Below are positions 59,947 to 64,000 of a DNA stretch of 64,000 bases, one piece after another. The stretch spans positions 62,001 through 126,000 of the forward strand of contig NZ_JAIVAL010000003.1 of NCBI RefSeq assembly GCF_020171985.1. The letters are read 5' to 3'. The notes beneath the pieces are model-generated. The model was not told the DNA's origin. It worked only from the letters and a program-made list of their open reading frames with translations, and searched no databases. Numbering within the stretch: position 1 is the first letter of the stretch; each line of letters opens with the position of its first letter. Position numbers and translations under genes: made by a program. The stretch is from Halobacillus halophilus. Lineage in GTDB: Bacteria > Bacillota > Bacilli > Bacillales > Halobacillaceae.

Positions 59947-60336
59947 TTACCGGCTGTAACCTAAGAACAATTCGAATATGGCATAATTATAAATGAAGAA
60001 AAGAATTAAACCTATGACACTCGCAACGATTTGCTTGTACCTTCTGCCTTCCCTCCCTTTAAACCAATAGATCAGAGCAAATATGATAATCACAAACCCG
60101 GGAATTAAATAGAGCCACATCATCGTATCTACTAACACCGAGTTCTTTTCCCAATAGGCTGCGGACTCTAAGGCATAGTTGGATTTAATTCTTTCCCTGA
60201 GAATCACAAAAATCAGTGTAAGAATCAGGAAATAAGCGTAACTTGCATATGTGATGAAGTTCGGAAATACCGCCGCCATATATAAGGAATAAAAAACGAC
60301 CACCATCAATGGAAGTAAAACAAAGTATTCAAGCAT
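59947..60336 (-). CDS. Small integral membrane protein
   Basis: A 129-residue protein with four membrane helices (about 3-22, 27-46, 68-87, 100-122) separated by short charged loops. No family recognised. GAAAGGAGAGG lies before ATG; 36 bp separate it from the SnoaL-like gene on the same strand, so they may be co-transcribed. Confidence 0.7.
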   Translation of the reverse strand: MLEYFVLLPLMVVVFYSLYMAAVFPNFITYASYAYFLILTLIFVILRERIKSNYALESAAYWEKNSVLVDTMMWLYLIPGFVIIIFALIYWFKGREGRRYKQIVASVIGLILFFIYNYAIFELFLGYSR

Positions 60337-60372
60337 AGCTGTCTTCCTCTCCTTTCAAAGCTTAGGATCGGA

Positions 60373-60741
60373 TCACGTTACATCTTTCAATTGTAATTGC
60401 GTTATCGTTCCCTGATGAAAATACAACTGCCATCTGTTATCTATGAACTTCCAAATAGAACTCCTCAGGGTATGTCTATTCCTCGTTTGATCTTCAATAA
60501 AGTAAGTGGCGAGCACAACACCTTCAGCTAACCTTTCAATCTTATAGTTATATAAGTTCATCTGCGATAATACGACTCCAAGTTCCAGACATTCTTTCTT
60601 ATCATAGATGATGCCTGAACTGCCGATCTCCCAGAAATCATCTGCCAATATCTTATCGAGTTCTTCAGGAGATTCTCTTACCTTAAGATTTAAGTGCGCT
60701 TCCTCCAGTTCTCTTATTTGATTAATCAAATAATTAGTCAT
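60373..60741 (-). CDS. DUF4440/NTF2-like protein
   Basis: A 122-residue protein with the cystatin-like NTF2 fold: an N-terminal helix (LINQIRELEEAHLNLKVRES), LDKILADDFWEIGSSGIIYD, and a closing strand pair (SSIWKFIDNRWQLYFHQGTI). This matches the DUF4440 type of small ligand-binding or enzyme-like proteins. AAGGGG precedes ATG. Function unknown. Confidence 0.82.
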   Translation of the reverse strand: MTNYLINQIRELEEAHLNLKVRESPEELDKILADDFWEIGSSGIIYDKKECLELGVVLSQMNLYNYKIERLAEGVVLATYFIEDQTRNRHTLRSSIWKFIDNRWQLYFHQGTITQLQLKDVT

Positions 60742-60840
60742 AAATGATCCCCTTCGTTTCTTGTTCTATGAACTATACAACACGATCATTACGTTCAATT
60801 TTCGATAAACATAGAATAAAACCCTTCTTCTCCGCTGCCA

Positions 60841-60886
60841 AAAAAACCCACCTCAGGTCATCCAGATTATGGATGACCTGAGGTGG
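60841..60886 (-). terminator. Terminator of MFS gene
   Basis: CCACCTCAGGTCATCC and GGATGACCTGAGGTGG form a perfect 16-bp stem; on the minus strand it is followed by GTTTTTTTGG. Confidence 0.92.
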
Positions 60887-60907
60887 CGGATTTTTCCATT
60901 ACTCCTT

Positions 60908-62056
60908 TTATGCCTCTCTTGTGCTAGGCATGACTAATACTTTCAGGCAGGCAATCAATCCAATGATTAGAAACACCCACTCGTATCCGGCGAATTTTAA
61001 CACTCCACCAAAAACGGCAGGACCTATAATCGCCCCGATGTTTAATAGAATGACGCTTACACTGAAGCCTTTCTCAGGTGTATCAGGAAATACTTTGGCA
61101 CTCCAGATTGGCAGGTAAGCAGCATAAAGCATAAACGTGCTTCCGAATAGCAGTCCTGACATTCCGACAAACAACCAGGATTGCGAGATGAACAGAACCA
61201 CCATACTGATCGAGTAGAGTAGAATCGTAACGGCGAAGCAGATTTTATGACCTAATTTGTTAATTAAATCGCCAGCCCATAAGCCTGCAATTCCTCCAAG
61301 ACCCGTAATTAAGAAAAAGATGGCGTTCGAATTATCCACGAAGAAATTTTCCTTCACAAAGTCAGCGGCATACGTCCAATAAGTCGATTCCGTAATCCCA
61401 AACAATAAGGACGCTACATACAGCGGTCTCGCGTTTTTCGTGAGAAAGGATCGCTTGTTAATTTTAACTCCTTTTCCACCGCCTTTATCATGATTGGAGG
61501 ATGGAATGGAACGAAAAGCCCATATAAAAATCAAGAAGCCTATGACACTTCCTGTGATCCAAATGATTCTCCACTGTCCATCCAGGAACAGATAGCTTGT
61601 GGAGATTACGATTAACCCCAGAGTCGAACCGGTACTAATTACCGCAAGCGACCGCTCCTGGACCGTTTTCTTAACGTGCTGATTCACGTTCTCAGAAAAA
61701 GAAGACCATGTTAAACCGGGACTCAAGCCGGCCACCACACACCCCACTGTAAAAATAAGTGGATTTGAAGTGAGGGAAGCCATTAATAAACCTGTTGATG
61801 CAGCAAAGATCCCGATAAGAATAACCGGGCGCGAACCAAATTTAGAAACTACCATTAATACGGCCACCACCCCTGCTAAAAAGGAAACGAAAGACAGGCT
61901 TGAGATGACTCCCAAAGTAGAAGCGGACACACCAAAAGCCTGCTTAAATTCGGGCACTAATAAACCATAGCCATACCGGAACCATCCGAAGATAACGGAT
62001 AAAGCAAGTAACCCTATGATAGATATCGCAGGAATTTCGATCTCCATTTTCCTCAC
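60908..62056 (-). CDS. MFS transporter
   Basis: A 382-residue, 12-helix major facilitator. The YGLLVPEFKQAFGVSASTLG start and the loop VVSKFGSRPVILIGIFAAST after helix 2 follow the MFS pattern, and GLSPGLTWSSFSENVNQHVK resembles the YbfB/CynX-like group. Direction and substrate are unknown. GTG at 62056 behind GGAGGAGAG is the probable start; ATG three codons later is the alternative. Single gene with its own terminator. Confidence 0.85.
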   Translation of the reverse strand: MRKMEIEIPAISIIGLLALSVIFGWFRYGYGLLVPEFKQAFGVSASTLGVISSLSFVSFLAGVVAVLMVVSKFGSRPVILIGIFAASTGLLMASLTSNPLIFTVGCVVAGLSPGLTWSSFSENVNQHVKKTVQERSLAVISTGSTLGLIVISTSYLFLDGQWRIIWITGSVIGFLIFIWAFRSIPSSNHDKGGGKGVKINKRSFLTKNARPLYVASLLFGITESTYWTYAADFVKENFFVDNSNAIFFLITGLGGIAGLWAGDLINKLGHKICFAVTILLYSISMVVLFISQSWLFVGMSGLLFGSTFMLYAAYLPIWSAKVFPDTPEKGFSVSVILLNIGAIIGPAVFGGVLKFAGYEWVFLIIGLIACLKVLVMPSTREA

Positions 62057-62415
62057 AATTCTCTCCTCCTCCCTGAAAGAAAATGACTAATATGGAGACC
62101 GTTACCCTTAGCAAAACCACCCGAAACTTTTCTTATATATTATTTAGATATATTAATTCACCAAAACACTAGATCACCCCTAGTAAAAACACCATTAATA
62201 GAGGTACTAGTTAGATCTATAAGGATAAACAGGTTATATTAGAATACTAAAAACTTACGATACTATTTGCACCGTTACAAGTATTCCACCGGTCTTACTA
62301 CGCAGTTCTTTTTAAAAACGTACTAATCTACCACAACGAGTCCAATGTTATAGTTATGAGAGAAGAGAACTATACGTGAGTGAGACTCACTGCAGCCTGG
62401 CACAGGAGGTAAATC
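62057..62415. other. AT-rich gap between divergent genes
   Basis: About 360 bases with no gene I can support. Promoters for the divergent MFS and lipoprotein genes must lie here. A GAGTGAGACTCAC dyad is seen at about 62378-62390, before the lipoprotein gene. Confidence 0.5.
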
Positions 62416-62754
62416 ATGAAACATTTTACGTATTGCTTTATCCTGCTTCTCATAGTAGCTGGTTGTTATCCAGGCGCTAATGAAGGTGGACTTCTATCAA
62501 GGAGCCAAGTATTAAAACTGAACCCGGACGCTGATTTAATAGAGTTGGAAGATGGCGAAGTTTATACTCATGGAGCTGAATGGGTAAAAGAAAAAGGATA
62601 TCAAAAAGGGAAAAGATTAGGCGAAGTAAGAAAAGGAATGGCCACGAAAGCACCCATGGGGGCCGATATCTTTGCGACTGAAGAGAAATCGCCTGTCATC
62701 ATAGTAGAATATAACGGATTATCGAAGAAGTACGTAATAGCCACGGGAGAATAA
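62416..62754 (+). CDS. Small hypothetical lipoprotein
   Basis: A 112-residue exported lipoprotein: signal MKHFTYCFILLLIVAGC with lipobox VAGC. The body has repeated Lys/Gly/Glu stretches (EWVKEKGYQKGKRLGEVRKG) and ends with IIVEYNGLSKKYVIATGE. No family recognised. CAGGAGG precedes ATG; 39 bp separate it from the hydrolase gene, so an operon is likely. Confidence 0.75.
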   Translation: MKHFTYCFILLLIVAGCYPGANEGGLLSRSQVLKLNPDADLIELEDGEVYTHGAEWVKEKGYQKGKRLGEVRKGMATKAPMGADIFATEEKSPVIIVEYNGLSKKYVIATGE

Positions 62755-62793
62755 AAGGTTTTTTAGGAAGTGCAAAGAAAAGAGGGGTTCACG

Positions 62794-63693
62794 ATGACAG
62801 AAGTTCAAACCAATACGATACAAACAAAAGATGCCCGCACACTCGCCTACTGCGAGTTTGGAGATCTCTCTGGCTATCCGATCTTCTATGCTCACGGAGG
62901 ACCCGGATCAAGGATAGAAGCCCTCTCCCTGGACAGTACAGCAAAGAAATTCGGATTCCGGATCATTGCGATGGATCGTCCTGGAATGGGGGGTTCGACG
63001 ATTAAAGAAAATCGAGCACTGCTTGATTACCCGGAAGATATCAGAGAGCTTGCGGATACTCTTGGAATTGATACATTCGGTGCGATGGGTACCTCCAGTG
63101 GAGGAGCCCACACGACTGTCTGCAGCTACTCATTAGCAGACCGTTTAACCTTTAACTTTGCTTTTGCAGGATACACGAATTTCGCTGAAATGCCCGGGGC
63201 TGCTGAGAGACTGGAAGCACCTGCAGACCGATTGTCTATCAAATTGGCTGAGAAATCCCCTCTACTTTTCCGCTTGTTATTTAAAGGGATGGGGATCGCC
63301 ATGAAGATGTTCCCAAAACTGACCATCAACAGTCTCTTGAAGACGGTCAGTGCAACGGACAAAAAAATTGCGCAAGATCCGCATTTTCAAGAACGCTTTA
63401 TAGCTGAACAGAAAGAGGCTTTCAGACAGGGCGGAAAGGGTGTTGCGATCGACGCGGCTGTCCACTATGTGGATTGGGGTGTGAAGCTTAAAAATATCTC
63501 GGGGAGAATCCATATTTTTCATGGAACAGAAGACAGATTGGTGCCTTTTTCTTACGGAGAACATCTTGCGGATCATATTCCGAATGCTGTATTTCACCCC
63601 CTTGAAGGACAAGGTCATTTATTTTTATTTGAAAAGGACTATCAGGAAATGATCTTTAAAATGGCTGAAATGGAAATGAAAAATTCAAGATAA
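62794..63693 (+). CDS. Alpha/beta hydrolase
   Basis: A 299-residue alpha/beta-hydrolase. The oxyanion motif YAHGGPGSRIEALS and the nucleophile elbow MGTSSGGAHT (GxSxG) are clear; the acid Asp lies in IFHGTEDRLVPFSYGEHLAD and the catalytic His in LEGQGHLFLF. It resembles proline iminopeptidase-like or esterase members. No signal peptide, so cytoplasmic. GAGGGG lies before ATG 62794; an in-frame GTG eight codons earlier is less suited. Substrate unknown. Confidence 0.87.
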   Translation: MTEVQTNTIQTKDARTLAYCEFGDLSGYPIFYAHGGPGSRIEALSLDSTAKKFGFRIIAMDRPGMGGSTIKENRALLDYPEDIRELADTLGIDTFGAMGTSSGGAHTTVCSYSLADRLTFNFAFAGYTNFAEMPGAAERLEAPADRLSIKLAEKSPLLFRLLFKGMGIAMKMFPKLTINSLLKTVSATDKKIAQDPHFQERFIAEQKEAFRQGGKGVAIDAAVHYVDWGVKLKNISGRIHIFHGTEDRLVPFSYGEHLADHIPNAVFHPLEGQGHLFLFEKDYQEMIFKMAEMEMKNSR

Positions 63694-63741
63694 ACACTTC
63701 TGTTCCTGACTCCTGCAGAGCTGATATTAAAAAAGTAATGA

Positions 63742-63769
63742 TTACAATAAAATTACACATTTATTACAC
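63742..63769 (+). promoter_or_regulatory. PhoP-box-like triple direct repeat
   Basis: TTACAA (63742), TTACAC (63753) and TTACAC (63764) recur with an exact 11-bp period, the layout of the Bacillus PhoP box (TTAACA-like direct repeats). A CATAAT -10 candidate lies at 63803-63808. It predicts phosphate-starvation control of the lipoprotein gene at 63865. Confidence 0.6.
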
Positions 63770-63864
63770 ACAATCCCCAAATTTTCACCACACTCCCTGT
63801 GCCATAATGAAGTTGTTGGACGCGATCCAATACATACTAAATAGCATTGGAGTTTTCGATCTTT

Positions 63865-64000
63865 ATGAAAAAAATATCACTCAGCTTGGCACTCATGACC
63901 GCCCTTCTTGTACTAGGTGCTTGTACCGATACAAGCAAGGAAGACGAGACGGCAGAAGACAGCCAAACGACAGAGGAGAGCAGTCCCACCGCTACGAGCG
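63865..64000 (+). CDS. Lipoprotein, 3' truncated by window end (possible phosphate-binding PstS)
   Basis: The frame opens with ATG at 63865 and runs off the window. The 45 visible codons give a lipoprotein signal (MKKISLSLALMTALLVLGAC, lipobox LGAC) and a Ser/Thr/Glu/Asp-rich linker (TDTSKEDETAEDSQTTEESS). This is the normal start of Bacillaceae solute-binding lipoproteins. The PhoP-like repeats upstream make PstS, the phosphate-binding protein, the leading guess, but no body sequence is visible. The ribosome-binding site is weak (GGAG 12 bases upstream). Confidence 0.6.
   Translation, partial: MKKISLSLALMTALLVLGACTDTSKEDETAEDSQTTEESSPTATS

Overview
The window looks like chromosomal DNA of a moderately halophilic, endospore-forming member of the Bacillaceae; Halobacillus or a close relative is my best guess. 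The pointers are spo0M, a spore-coat transglutaminase (tgl), a YjcZ-like small protein, a GsiB-type stress protein behind a sigma-B-like promoter, an AlaR/AlaT pair, strong AGGAGG ribosome-binding sites, and acidic exported proteins. No rRNA, tRNA, CRISPR array, prophage or transposase gene was seen.

Layout. 1-3400: cdaR (5' truncated by the window edge), glycerate kinase and a GntP permease, a sugar-acid/glycerate module. 3600-13600: secreted thermolysin-like protease, EamA transporter, small stress proteins, a half-length DHQ-synthase-II-like protein, M20 amidohydrolase, aldo/keto reductase, alaR-alaT. 13600-16000: an SLH surface protein with two NlpC/P60 domains (the second lacking catalytic residues) and a sigma-like factor. 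16100-26320: a beta-glucan utilisation regulon. A secreted GH16 glucanase cuts the polymer, a binding protein and two permeases import oligosaccharides, and an intracellular GH1 enzyme hydrolyses them. A LacI-family regulator sits inside it, and six LacI-type operators mark the three promoters. 26460-28300: LCP wall-polymer ligase and a lysozyme-like exoprotein. 32070-34250: arsR-arsB-arsC. 34340-40690: tgl, a YjcZ-like gene, and a poly-gamma-glutamate operon pgsB-pgsC-pgsA-ggt plus one unrecognised gene. 41140-42810: Crp-family regulator between two YdcZ-type transporters. 43770-49100: ZIP transporter, hemerythrin-like protein, AtoE-type transporter under a perfect cre, spo0M. 49260-53320: regulators, methyltransferase, acetyltransferases and a 52-residue gene preceded by a manganese (yybP-ykoY) riboswitch. 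54150-59140: a TetR regulator divergent from an RND exporter whose C-terminus is fused to a second TetR-like protein. 59230-64000: HAD phosphatase, MFS transporter, hydrolase, and the start of a lipoprotein gene behind a PhoP-box-like triple repeat.

The most unusual items are the RND-TetR fusion with operators inside its promoter, the manganese riboswitch in front of a tiny gene, and a family of intergenic composite repeats. The repeats occur three times (about 29.7-30.2 kb, 45.5 kb, 53.75-54.13 kb). They share terminal inverted repeats, perfect over 25 bp in the first copy, but carry different hairpin interiors. All functions are inferred from sequence reading without database searches.
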